A DNA stretch of 64,000 nucleotides from Polytrichum commune. Its lineage: Eukaryota; Streptophyta; Polytrichopsida; Polytrichales; Polytrichaceae. The position numbers and the translations under genes are program-made. The notes under the pieces are model-generated. The model was not told where the DNA came from. It ran no database searches and was given only the letters and a program-made list of their open reading frames with translations. The stretch covers positions 36,169,180 through 36,233,179 of the forward strand of contig OX485808.1 in assembly GCA_950295325.1 (NCBI GenBank), in the 5' to 3' direction. This document shows positions 11,640-23,300 of this stretch, in pieces; position 1 is the stretch's first letter; each line of letters begins with the position of its first letter.

Positions 11640-13211
11640 ATGGCGACCTCGCGCCTCTGCTGCTCTTCCTCCTCCTCCTCCTCGCTACTCATCCCCCGAG
11701 CCTCCTCTTCCCACTCACACCGCCCTGCGGCCTCCTCCTTCGTCAGGCTTCCATCTCTTTCCAATGGAATTCACCGTTTCGGGGGCAGGACGACGACGCC
11801 GCTGCACATCGCCCATGCCAAAATTACCAAGGGGCCAGAGCGCAAGGGCGTCACAACCTCAGCTCCCGAGCCAGAGATGACGCCCGAGGAGAAGAAGGCG
11901 TATGACGAGGTGTCGGCGAAATTGGAAGGCATCAACACCGATTTCTGGGAAGGCCCGCAGTTCAATGCCCTGGGGTTCACTATCCAGTACCTGTGGGTGT
12001 TCGGAATTGTTGTCTCGGTGAGTGAGCTGAGAAAATCAATCCCTTCTTGATCCTTGTGGCTTGCTTGATGCGAATCTCTTACAGTGTGGAGTTGAGGTGA
12101 GGTTTGCACCTGCCATTTTCGATTTGAAAATGTTCTGCCTGAATTGTTGACCCAGAAGTAGGGGAGAAGAGTCGAACCACTGTCTTTTTGTCACATGAAT
12201 GTCTGTGGTGTACCAAGGGTTTCGTGATTTGTGAAGTTTTTATATCGTGAGGTTCGTAGATAGCGGTGTTGTTGTTGCTAAATTGGTTCGTAAATCAGTA
12301 AACCGGTGGTATGAGCTTCTTTATTAGTGAACCGTTGCTTAGGGCTTTCCCGCATGAGGAAGAGCAGAAGAGCACAGCGGGGGGTTATTGCTCCGTTGCT
12401 TATGGTGTAGAGCGAATTTTGCACCTGCCATTTGAATTTGAAAATATTCGGCCCGAATTTTTGGTTCAGAAGCAGAGGAGAAGAGATGAAGCACCGTTCT
12501 CTGTAACTCGGATGTCTGTAATGAACTAAGGTTTTCGTGATGTGTAAAGTTCCATTATCGTCAGGGTCGTGGATGGCGGCGGTGTTGTTGCATTAGTTTA
12601 TAAAACAGTAGACTTGTGGTATGAGCTTCTTTAGAGTGCTTAGGGCTCGGAAAAAGGTCTCTTTGAAATCTTCGCTGTTTTTACATGTGTGAATTCATCG
12701 GTTATCTCTATATGAGAAGAGGTGAAGAACATAACGGGGGTTCATTGAAGTTGGACACCGAAGAGCACCTTTAAGTATGTGAGATTTGTTTGTGGCTTGT
12801 GGAGAATTGCTTCTGGTGTAGAGTGAGGTTTCTACCTACCAATTGAAAAACATTCTGCCTGGATTCTTGATTTAGTAGCAGAAGTGTTTCGAAGTGAACC
12901 TTTTTGACATCACTCAGGCATGGTTCTTGCATATCTTGAAGGAGAAGAGACATGCTTATACCTCTGCATTTTGCCACAATTGAGAGGCGTAATTTGCTTC
13001 TTGACACAGGCCTCGTCTAATACATTCTGAATTTGGTATGCAGATCGTAGCATGTGTCGTGGCTGTGCGAACGTATAATTACGGAGCTACGGACTTTAAA
13101 AACACCGAAGTGTTCAAAGAGGCATTGGAAACTCAAGCGGGTGACTTTATCGATGATTCCAGTGAGCCTTCGGTGTTCGACGAGTCAAGTAAGGCGGCAC
13201 CTGAACCTTAA
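11640..13211 (+). CDS. Plastid-targeted single-pass membrane protein, unnamed plant family (2 exons)
   Basis: Exons 11640-12017 and 13044-13211, phase-0 GT-AG intron, 181 aa. The first ~55 residues are rich in Ser, Ala and Arg with almost no acidic residues, like a chloroplast transit peptide. A conserved-looking block follows: MTPEEKKAYDEVSAKLEGIN, then DFWEGPQFNALGF, one hydrophobic helix at about 110-134 (FTIQYLWVFGIVVS continuing IVACVVAV), and TYNYGATDFKNTEVFKEALE. The tail is acidic. I recall similar small thylakoid or envelope proteins in plants but cannot name the family or a function. The upstream in-frame ATG at 11523 was rejected because it precedes the TATA box. The intron holds a diverged triplication (12075-12905). 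Confidence 0.85.
12075..12905 (+). repeat. Diverged ~310-bp tandem triplication inside the intron
   Basis: Blocks such as GTATGAGCTTCTTTA (about 12310 and 12620) and TTTGCACCTGCCATTT (12104 and 12419) recur with period 310-315. A third, partial and more diverged unit starts near 12790. Copies are roughly 70-80% alike by eye. Confidence 0.75.
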
Positions 13212-13854
13212 AATGAGCGGGAGAAGAAGAGTGCGTTGGGTGAGTGCTAGGGTTTAGGGGTTTTTAACAGTTTAGGTTATTCTGTAACTGGACAACTATT
13301 TTCAATGATTTCTTATATTGCTACACAATTTTACTTACACGGGACATATATAGATCTTGTAGGCTAGAAAAATGAGGATGAGAAACTTTCAGAAATGTAT
13401 CAACATTTTATTTGTGTGAGCTTGCAACATGCAAAGCTGTTTTCTCTGGCACTTAAAAGGCTGTGAATATAGCAAAAGTTTTTGAGATCACAATCCGGGA
13501 TGCAAGGTAATTTGTATGTGATGTACGTCTCAAAAATAGCGTGCTTTCTTGATGAATACATGAAGGTCATGAAACTTTTGTTTGTTGTTTGTTGTTCGTT
13601 TCTTACTTCAGGGTTTTGTCTTATTTCTCCTGGTTTCGCTGTGATGAAATTGAGGTCTTAGTACACATGCTATACAAAAATTTGCTCGACTCTTCTCGTC
13701 ACCCTGGAGATCAGTGGCAGAAACTTAAGACAAGGATCCACTGTCAGATGTCTATTGCTTTGTATGTGTTTTGTTTTCTATTCCATTCAAGCTTCTGATA
13801 TCTCTCTTTTAGATTACCTTGTATTGAGTATGAAACCTTAAAAGCTTTTGCTTA

Positions 13855-14191
13855 GGCCCACTTTACACTAGGAGTACTTTACACTAGGAGTGGAGGCCAA
13901 GGGCCGAGGGAAATCTCGCGATCCTATTGGTTGAGAGCTTAAGGCCAACCGAAAGAGCTTTAGACTAGGAGTCAAGGCCAACAATTAATTGAATATCTTA
14001 ATCTATAAAATGTTGGCCTTGAGATGGCCCCCAAGGCACAAAAGGAACCCTCATGGATTGGGGGGCCAACAAAGGGCCTTGTGGCCAACGAGTACACAAA
14101 CTTGAGGCCGGCTCAAGCTTCAAAAGAACTCAAATTTTGGTTAAGTTGGCCCCAAGATTTCACGGCCTTGACTCCTAGTGTGAAGCAGCCC
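13855..14191. mobile_element. PIF/Harbinger-like MITE, TTA target duplication
   Basis: Inverted ends: left GGCCCACTTTACACTAGGAG, right (reverse complement) GGGCTGCTTCACACTAGGAG. TTA flanks at 13852-13854 and 14192-14194. No transposase. The motif ACTTTACACTAGGAGT is duplicated in tandem at the left end. Confidence 0.85.
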
Positions 14192-14710
14192 TTAGTTGTC
14201 TCTCTTGATTCTTATGTTGTGGTTTACTGGTTATCTTCATATGCAATAAGTATTATCTTAACCTCGATACAAAACAAGGGTATTTATCTCACCTTGCTCT
14301 TCTACTACACCATGGGTATTTGTGGCCCTTTTATTATGTTCAACTGATTGCTGAGACAAACATTCCTGCTGTCATGAAGTGCCAACTCCTGACATTATCC
14401 AATGAACTCCCTTTCTGAGGTTCGTGCACCTAAAAGTTCTTCCGAGGTATTCCGACTTATTCCTGCAATCTATCACATTGCATTTAAAATATACCTATGC
14501 AATTCATGCTCGTTTTTTCACCCACTCCTTATCAGATATTACACCGACCCAATATCTGAGAGGATGCCAATGTTGTCCATCTGATGATACACAAATTCTA
14601 GAGGACTACTCCTCAGTATATGCTATCTCCTATTAACTAATAGCTGATGCACGAATGAGAAGTGGTGATGCATGACTCCATAAACATGACCATGAGAAAA
14701 TTGGGGTACT

Positions 14711-15217
14711 GCCCCCTCCCCACCTGACTTTAGTTTAGCCTAAAAACCCGGCATTCACACCATCAACATTATCCAGTGCCGAGACTAGTTGGCAGATGAT
14801 GTGGCATGGTTTAAAAGTGGAGGTTTTAAGCCTCAAGCGCTGACCCTCCCATTGGTACTTCGATATGAGGCAAGAATGCAGGACCTTTAAAAGTGTCGCC
14901 TCCCACCCTTGTGATTGGCTGCTTTTTAGTCTTAGCTATGAGGGCACGAGGAGCTGCATTAACAAAAACCGATGGTAAGATAGATGAGTAGTAAGGGATT
15001 TGGGGATGGGACAAAAACTATCCAACATTCATTGCTTGGTAGATAAAACCGTGAACACGTGTGAAAACTATTTATCTAAAAACCTACTAAAAAATCTCCG
15101 GAGCAAGTTCTTGTAGGTGCATTGGGATAGTTGGATGCCTCCCCTATAACTGAGGGAGCTTTACCCGGATTTTAGAAAAGACTTTGGTTATTTGGTAAAG
15201 TCAGGTGGGGAGGGGGC
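14711..15217. mobile_element. 507-bp TIR element with 22-bp perfect ends
   Basis: A perfect 22-bp inverted repeat beginning GCCCCCTCCCCACCTGACTT occupies 14711-14732 and 15196-15217. No matching target-site duplication could be read at either end. The interior has no convincing coding sequence. Superfamily unknown. Confidence 0.7.
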
Positions 15218-15254
15218 ATAAGTTACTCAGAAAATGCAAACAAAAAACTCTACT

Positions 15255-15400
15255 TAAGTGCTCATTCACTTTGACAATAAATAGGAAAATTCATATGAGC
15301 TCCATACACCATGAGGCACAGGACTCCGGGTGTGATTTGGATTTTTTTAAGTATCTATCCTAAGAGGAGCGAATCCAGAGAAAAAAAAATCCAAACTAAC
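15255..15400 (+). repeat. Family A fragment
   Basis: Partial match: GTGCTCATTCACTTTGACAA, ATATGAGCTCCAT, then TGTGATTTGGATTT and CCTAAGAGGAGCG. Both ends are missing. Confidence 0.6.
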
Positions 15401-15485
15401 ACATGTCTGTCTAGCTTAGGAATCATTACTTGGGGCTTCAAAACAAATATGTATTTCTCTCAACTTCGACAGATAAAAGTAAAAG

Positions 15486-15559
15486 TGCCCTGTACAGGTT
15501 TCGAACCTGTGACCTTCGCGTTATTAGCACGACGCTCTAACCAACTGAGCTAACAAGGC
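15486..15559 (-). tRNA. tRNA-Ile (anticodon AAU)
   Basis: 74-nt cloverleaf on the minus strand. The acceptor stem GCCTTGT pairs with ACAGGGC (one G-U). D-arm is GCTC/GAGC. The anticodon stem TCGTG/CGCGA carries loop CTAATAA (anticodon AAT, read as IAU). T-arm is ACAGG/CCTGT with loop TTCGAAA, and the discriminator base is A. B-box GGTTCGAAACC is intact. A run CTTTTACTTTTATC follows at once, which suits a Pol III terminator. There is no intron. It looks functional. Confidence 0.96.
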
Positions 15560-17269
15560 GAGTCCACCGGTGCTGCACCGGCAGACTAGGTGAGCCTGTA
15601 AGCACAAGAACTCGGATGACTTCGTAGCCCCCGCCAGAGTTTATGTACATTATAAACCTCACTAAAGCACTTGAATTCCAGATCAGAAAAGCGTTGCCAA
15701 GAAGCTACGAAGATGGACATCGGAGCCATCGATTTGAGTCCACAACTTAACCCAATGTCAAACCATTCACTCATTCAAGTACTCGGTGCAACCAAAAATT
15801 CAAAACCCTAAACGAAATTCGCACTTTTGAGGTCCACCTCATACATCAAACGCAACTCGCCTTCCTTTGCCAACTATGGCAGTGCAGCACCACACAACCA
15901 TACTTAACTTACTTAAAAGAGTCGCGAATTTCAAGCTTCTGCAATTTGTAACCCGGGAGTAGTGATGATGATGATAGCAACGTACATACCTGACTTACCT
16001 GACTTATAAACCCTAAACCCTCTTGATCATCAACCATGACAGAAAGTGGGAGAAGAGACATTGTTCGGAGCCTCCCTTGAGCATCTTCACCTGCTTGCAG
16101 CTTTAAGAATCATGTAAGTTTTGAAGATGCTGCCCCTCCATGCCCACAAGTTGTAAGAAAATCCAAACAACCCACGTAAGAATTATTTGGAGAGAGCGAG
16201 AGAGCGAGAGAGAGAGAGAGATACGACCTCCTGGGGTAGTAGGAGAAACTTAATGTGATAAAAACACCTACACCGGAAGAAGCCACTGTAGCTGGCCGAA
16301 TATCCACTGCGATGCGGACACGTCATCGGAACAAAACCCCTCATTCCAAGTTTCTAAGAATGGCAGGACTTGTTGCCGCCGAGCATCCCTTATTATTATT
16401 GTATCCTATCACCGTTTCCTTCAACACCATCATCAATACCATCATCAACATCATCTTTTCGTATGATTTGTGCCTAATTTTCATCTCCGAGTACTTATAG
16501 GTTGCACCTCCAGTTATTTAACCGCCTTCTTCCGATTTCTGCATGCTTGGAAGGAGAAGCAGGTTGAGGGGAGGAGTGGTTGATGATCATCACGAGTCGA
16601 TTGACGGAGCGGCACATTCAACTCGTCATGTAGTTGCTTATGCTGCACTGCCTCCTCACCCTCCAACCTCCGAGAAAAAGAGGTATTTATGTATATTTTA
16701 TTGTTATTTCTTTTTGTATCATTGGGTTATGAAATTTTTTATCCTCGTAATTTTTTTGGAGGGTTCTGTCTTTCCTTCCTTCCTTCACTCACTTGCACTA
16801 AGTTAAGGTAGCTCCGAGGGTCTCAGATTTTGGTGGTGTCCGATGAGGTCGAAGATCATCGACAGGTTGTAGAGTTTTGTGGATTAGGGTTATGGGCAGA
16901 TCCTTAACCTGAAAAACTTTCCGAAGTAGTTCGAAGTAGTTTGAAGTAGTTCGAAGCAGTGCAGGGGAATGTGAAGTGAGCATGCACATTAGGGTCGTGT
17001 ACCGCGACGATTTTATTTTATTTTATTTTACATTTTCTGTTGCAAGAATCTGTGGAGCAGTGGTTGATCTTGTGAGGTGGATTTTTTTATTTCGAAATGG
17101 GACAGAGGAGGGACAGTTCAGGGAGTATGAGGCAAGTACATTAGGGTAGGGTCTACGGATTTTTGTGAATTTTTTGGCCTGTTGCAAGAAAGAATCTGTG
17201 GACGGAGGGAGGGAGCAATGAATGGTTGATGATGTTGTGGGGGTTGGATCTTATTATTATTAATACAAA
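15560..17269. other. Intergenic region upstream of PIG-A
   Basis: No gene recognised. It contains a GA-rich microsatellite on the plus strand (about 16193-16222), a 10-bp repeat GAAGTAGTTC x4 (about 16922-16960) and a TTTTA run near 17012-17030. The part after about 16800 is probably the PIG-A promoter and 5' UTR. Confidence 0.5.
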
Positions 17270-17362
17270 ATGATTGGGACAGTTGAAAATCGTGACACTT
17301 TTGGGATGTTGAAGATGTGTGTGGATATGAAGGTAAGCGGAGGAGGGGGGATGTTGGTGGGG

Positions 17363-20300
17363 ATGGAGGGCGAGGAGGAGAACAGCGCCTATGGACGCCA
17401 CCGGGTTCTCATGGTGTCCGATTTCTTCTACCCTAATTTCGGTGGCGTCGAAAATCACATCTACTATCTCTCACAATGTCTTCTGCAGCGTGGCCACAAG
17501 GTGAGAAAGAGCCCTCTTTTCTTGGTTCTTCTACAAGGTCTCTGGATATTGACACAGGGGAGAATAAACAAAAATAGATAAGTAGAGCACAGTTTTCAGG
17601 ACGGAAACCCGTTTGGTGTTGATATACACAAATCCATCTTTCCATATTAAACCCTTGGAGGTGGGTTGAGTTTTGTTTGTTTACCCTTCCCTGAAACACC
17701 TGGAATTTGCCTCATTACGGTTGTTGTGCATTCAAATAGCAAAAAATTGAAATCTTCACAACCCAATACGCATCATAAATGTTGGGTTTAGATTTTAAAT
17801 AGTGTTGAGGCTCTCTCTGCATGTCTGCTTCATAGCTCTCTCTCTCACTCTCTCCCTCTCTCCCTCTCTCCCTCTCTAGGAACAAACGTCTGTCAAGTCT
17901 GCTCCTGCAGAATCTTGTATTGGCACAACATTCAAGTCTTTGCTGATTTTTTAATTTTCAATGTTTAGTATCCTCCACCGGATATGCTCTATGAGAATGG
18001 AGGATTCAAATCGTTAAAAAAATATCTCTACAATATGTATCACAAATGTTGGGTTTATTATTTTTTGCCCGTCAAGTCTGCTTCTTCAGAATCTTGTATG
18101 AACAACATTTGAGTCTTTGCATTAATAATATCTCAGGGTTTAGTATCCTGCACTGAATATGATGTCTGAGAATGGAGGGAAATTGTCAAAATAAAGTCTG
18201 TACAATACCCATCATAAATGTTGTGGTCAGAATTTTTAAGCAGTGTTGAGGCTCCTCGGATGTCTGCATCATAGCTCTCTCTCCTTATAAGAACAAAGGC
18301 CTGCAAAGTGTGCTTCTTCAGAATCTTGGTATTTACAACATTTGAGTCTTTTCCACTATATGATATCTCAGAGTTTAGTATCCTAAACCAGAAATATGCT
18401 GTCTGAGAAATGGAGGATTCGTTGTCCAATGATGTTGTGAGATGTGGATTTCTGGCAGAAAGGAAGCTGATTTTGTCTTTACTTTCTCCATGATGGATAG
18501 TTTGGATTGTAACCTAGAGGTTTTTCCATATTGCCCTCTCTTGACTATCCTCTGTTGTTGTTGTTGATGATGGTTATAGTTTACTTTCTTTGGCTTTATT
18601 TTTGAGGGATAAGGAGGGCGAAGGTGCTTTGATGAAAACCACAACCAGAATCACTCTTCTACCTTGTTCAATTACAATACAAGGTGTAGTTGGAAGTGGT
18701 TGCAATGGTTGTAATTTAATTTTTTTGGTTCTATGTTATTTGTAGTTACTATGTGTCATCGGGAGAGAATGTTAAGGCCAAAGCATGGGAAAAGATTTGT
18801 AGAAAGCAATAACCCACTCTCAGACAAGCTTTGCACTAGAATTCATAAATTGTTTGACTACACTCCAAGGATTGCACCAAAAGGAGGGACAACAGTCAAG
18901 TCCAAAGCCACTTCTCAATTACACAGTAGTAATATGTAAAATTTAATAATTGTAGTTGTGGTTGAAAGTGGGCCTGAACCACAACCATAATGACTTGTGT
19001 AATTGTGTGTAAACATTTTCTTCATCCATATTTTTTGGTTCATTTTTGACATCCAGGTGATAGTGGCAACCCACGCGTATGGGCGGAGGAGCGGTGTGCG
19101 CTACATGACTAATGGTTTGAAAGTATACTACATCCCTCGCCTCCCTTTTATACAACAAAATGTTCTTCCCACTCTCTCTGGCTCCCTTCCAATCCTTCGA
19201 ACGATTTTTGTGCGAGAAGGCATAACTTTGGTTCATGGCCACCAAGCATTTTCAACATTGTGTCATGAAGCTCTCCTGCATGCGCGAACCATGGGACTTC
19301 GAGTTGTCTTTACAGATCATTCTTTATATGGCTTTGCGGACCTTGGGAGTATCCATATGAATAAGGTAATCATCAGTATTGTCCAATAACTTGTTTCTAA
19401 ATGCCATGTAAAGCCTTGGATTGCATTAGAACAAACTTGACTACCTTCTAGATTGAGCTCATGCTTGAGTTTCAACATACTAATATTAGAGTTATCCTTA
19501 AACTCAACAGGACTTTTGGTTGGAATTCAGTTGTTTTGAATACTACACTATTCATTTCAGTAAATTTTTGGTGCATGCTTGGAGTTAGTGCAGAGGTTTG
19601 AATGAAGAACATTCTATATCAGGTCATTGAGGTGAAATTCATTTTGGCATGCCAAGAGGTGCCAAATTGAGTTCAGCCCTCAATGAACCAAAATAGGTTG
19701 CTCTTTATTTGAATTCAAAGACTACCTACAAGCATGCATCACAAGTGGAAAGAAATTATTGATTTTGTATGAGAAACAACTAAGGGGAAAACATACGGGA
19801 CCAACTCCCGACGAATAGTTCTATTGAGTTAAAGGATAACTCCATTCTGGAGCCAGTTTTATTAATTTAGGGCTATATCAGAGATATGGACACCAGTATA
19901 GAATTTGAGGAAGGGGACTTTCTACAAAGCTCACATGTAAGTTTTGTACCATGAATACATTAATAGGTTGGCATAATGTACTCATTACCATGTCTGAAGC
20001 TACTTTGAACTGCATGTGTAGTAGGAAAAAGTATCTGAGTGATGGTCCATGTTATTATTATTTTTGAGCACAGTATCAGGTTGTTGTTATACCAACCCCA
20101 ACGGATGTGGTTACAGGTCCTTCAATTTACGCTTGCAGATGTTCATCAAGCTATTTGTGTCTCCCACACGAGTAAAGAAAATACAGTGCTTCGTTCTGGG
20201 CTCAATCCAGAAAAAGTTTTCGTAATCCCCAATGCTGTGGACACCGCCATGTTCCGACCTGATCCTGGGGCACGGCCTAGTGGAACCGACCAGGTCATAA

Positions 20301-23300
20301 TTGTTGTTATCAGCCGGCTTGTGTATCGAAAGGGTGCTGATTTGCTCGTCGAAGTCATTCCAGAAGTCTGCAGACTTTATCCACATGTATGGATTTTACT
20401 ACACCTGATAAATTTTTAAGGGGGTTGTAAGTCGGCCACACATTGATTAAAACGACCACAGAGATGCATTGCAAGGTCACATGAGCTGTCAAAATTTGAA
20501 CAATTCTACTTGTCAGTGGAAATGTAAAGAAAGAGGAAGCTGAGCTAATACCTTGCTCCTCTTCATGTGTGATGTAAAAAATCAAATTTTGACAGGTCAT
20601 GTTACTGTGCAATGTGTCTCTGTGGTTGTTTTAACAGACTGCGTGGTCGATTTAACAAACCTCTTTTTGTGATCTTATTTTTGGCACATTTTGTGGAGGA
20701 CTAGCATACTGAATTTGGTTCTTGGAATATAAAGATCTCTGTTACGAGAGTTATATCTTCATGAATGGGACTTTTTGTTGGGAGTTGGCCCTATGATTTC
20801 CATTGGTTGTTTTGCTCAAAATATCAATCATTTCTTTCCACTTGTGAGTCAGAGGTAATAGTGTTTGAATTTGAATGAAGAGCAACCTATTTCAGTTCAT
20901 TGAGGGGCCAAACTCATCTTAGCACCTTGTGGCATGCCAAAAATGAGCTTGATCCTCAATGAACCAATGTAGAATGTTCTTCATTTAAACCTCCAAGCAT
21001 GCACTGCAAGCTTACCCGACACTGAATGTGTTGTATGCAAAACAATGAACTCCCAATCTAAAATCATGCTGAGTTAGAGGATAACTCTAGTACACCTAGT
21101 TATGAATATCTCAGTTATTCTCCTTATAGATTATTACTACTTCGCACTTGTGATGTGAAAAAGGTCTCAAAAAGTGACATTATTTGAATTGAATTGGATT
21201 GAAGGTGCGATTTATTGTTGGTGGCGACGGGCCTAAGCGGGTGCGTCTAGAAGAGATGAGGGAAAAACACGGGCTTCAAGATCGTGTTGATATGCTGGGA
21301 GCTGTGCCACATGCAGAAGTACGGTCTGTTTTAGTTCGGGGCCACATTTTTCTCAACAGGTATGCTCAAGAGGGAAAATACATAAACTTGGTATTGATTT
21401 AAAAATAAAGGGAGGTGTTAAGGATAATGCCACGAAGGTATGTGGCCCTATTGTGGGCACTTTCCAAATCTGCATACAATGTTGACCATTGGATTGAATT
21501 GGGAATTTTGTCATTTGGTTAGCAATTGTGAATCAAGCATATTGTCATTTTAAGTTTCATTCTCAGAGTTGAAATCCAAAAGTTATAGGAGGTCAAACTG
21601 AAGATTTCCTTCCTCTTTAAGTGACATCACATAGGCCCTCCCAATTGCCATATTCCACTCAAATGTAAGTGTCTGATGAAGAAGAGTGACCACTAAGGCC
21701 CAGTTACCTTAGTTGAGCTAGTTTGTTTATGTATGTTTACCACCTCACTTGAAATGTTTGCTTATACGTACATTGGCTGACAAGAGAAATGGGTTTCAAT
21801 TGGTGGGTAATGTGTGACAGCTCTTTGACGGAGGCATTTTGTATTGCAATTTTGGAGGCTGCCAGCTGCGGGCTTCTCACTGTGAGCACACGTGTTGGCG
21901 GTGTCCCCGAGGCATGTATGGCTTCCACATCTTACTTCTTAATGCATATTAGAAAAGCACTTAAATCTTCATCTATTAGAGTTATCCTTAAAGGGTCTCT
22001 CAAAAACTTGTGTTTTGATAGGGAGTTTCACCCCACTTTTGACCATTTGACATGTTTCAAGTGGTGTTGGAACCTGCCAATATTGGTGAAATGAAGGGGA
22101 GGCGGTTGACTTTGGTCAAAAGATGGCTATATAACCATGAATTCATGGCAAACTTTTGAACGCATCTAAAATGATGCTCTTGTAAGTTTGACAAGGAGTT
22201 CATATTTTGAATAACCGTCTCTTGGCCAAAGTCAAACACCTCCCCTTCAATTCACCAGAATGGGGGCATCCTACACCACTTGAACGCTCTTTAAACATTA
22301 CAAATGGTCTAAAGTGCGGTGAAACTCCCTACAGAGACATGAGTATTTGAGAGACCCTTCAAGGATAACTCTAATTCAACTGGAAATGTGTATGGACACA
22401 TTTTTACGAATGAGAATTAACAATTTTTTTCGTTTCTTGTGATGATATATACTACAGGTGTTGCCTGATGACATGATTGTCCTAGCTCCACCTGTGCCGG
22501 CAGAAATGGTGGTCGCAATTGGCCAAGCCATCAAAATCCTTCCTCAAATTGACCCTTACTCCATGCACAACCGGGTACAAGAGCGCCACATTTTTCTTAT
22601 TAAACACTTGGTATTTCTGCTTGTATTTAGAGCCTTGATTTTACTTCCTTGTCATCTAGAGAATGTTTAAATTTGTGGTTTCGCCGTCAATTGGCATTCT
22701 GTTTAAAGTTTCAATTGACAATCTGCTTTAAGTTGACATGATTTTGTATTTGAATTATTAGATGAAAGGCCTTTACAGCTGGATGGATGTGGCGAAGCGC
22801 ACAGAGGTCGTTTATGACCATGCGCTGAGTTCAGAGGACGATGACCTACTGCTTCGCCTTTCAAGGTAGGTTGAAATCACTGAAATTCCACCTAGATTCA
22901 AATTACAGGTTGTTCTAGGATTTAGGTTTCCAACTCAGCTTTATCGTGATGATAAGGGCATATGATACTCTTATGCTAAGTAGAGGTTTAGGGATCTAAT
23001 GCTAGGTTGAAATTTCTCAATCTGAGATATGCAGTGTCACAGATAGGTAGGACATGCCTTTCATGTGGGTCAGACTTAGGTGTAAACAATCATTTATGTT
23101 CAAAAAGTGTCACATGTCATTATATGACTGGTTGGAACCAATTTTTGATCTGGTATTCAGGTGAGCTCTTGGTATCAATAATCAACATCACTAATACTAG
23201 CAAAGAACCTACCGTGGGCATCAAACTTTGTAATAACATTCATATATTGATATTTGGTTGGTATCACAAGGTGAGAGAATCTTTGTGTAGTCGAGTTATT

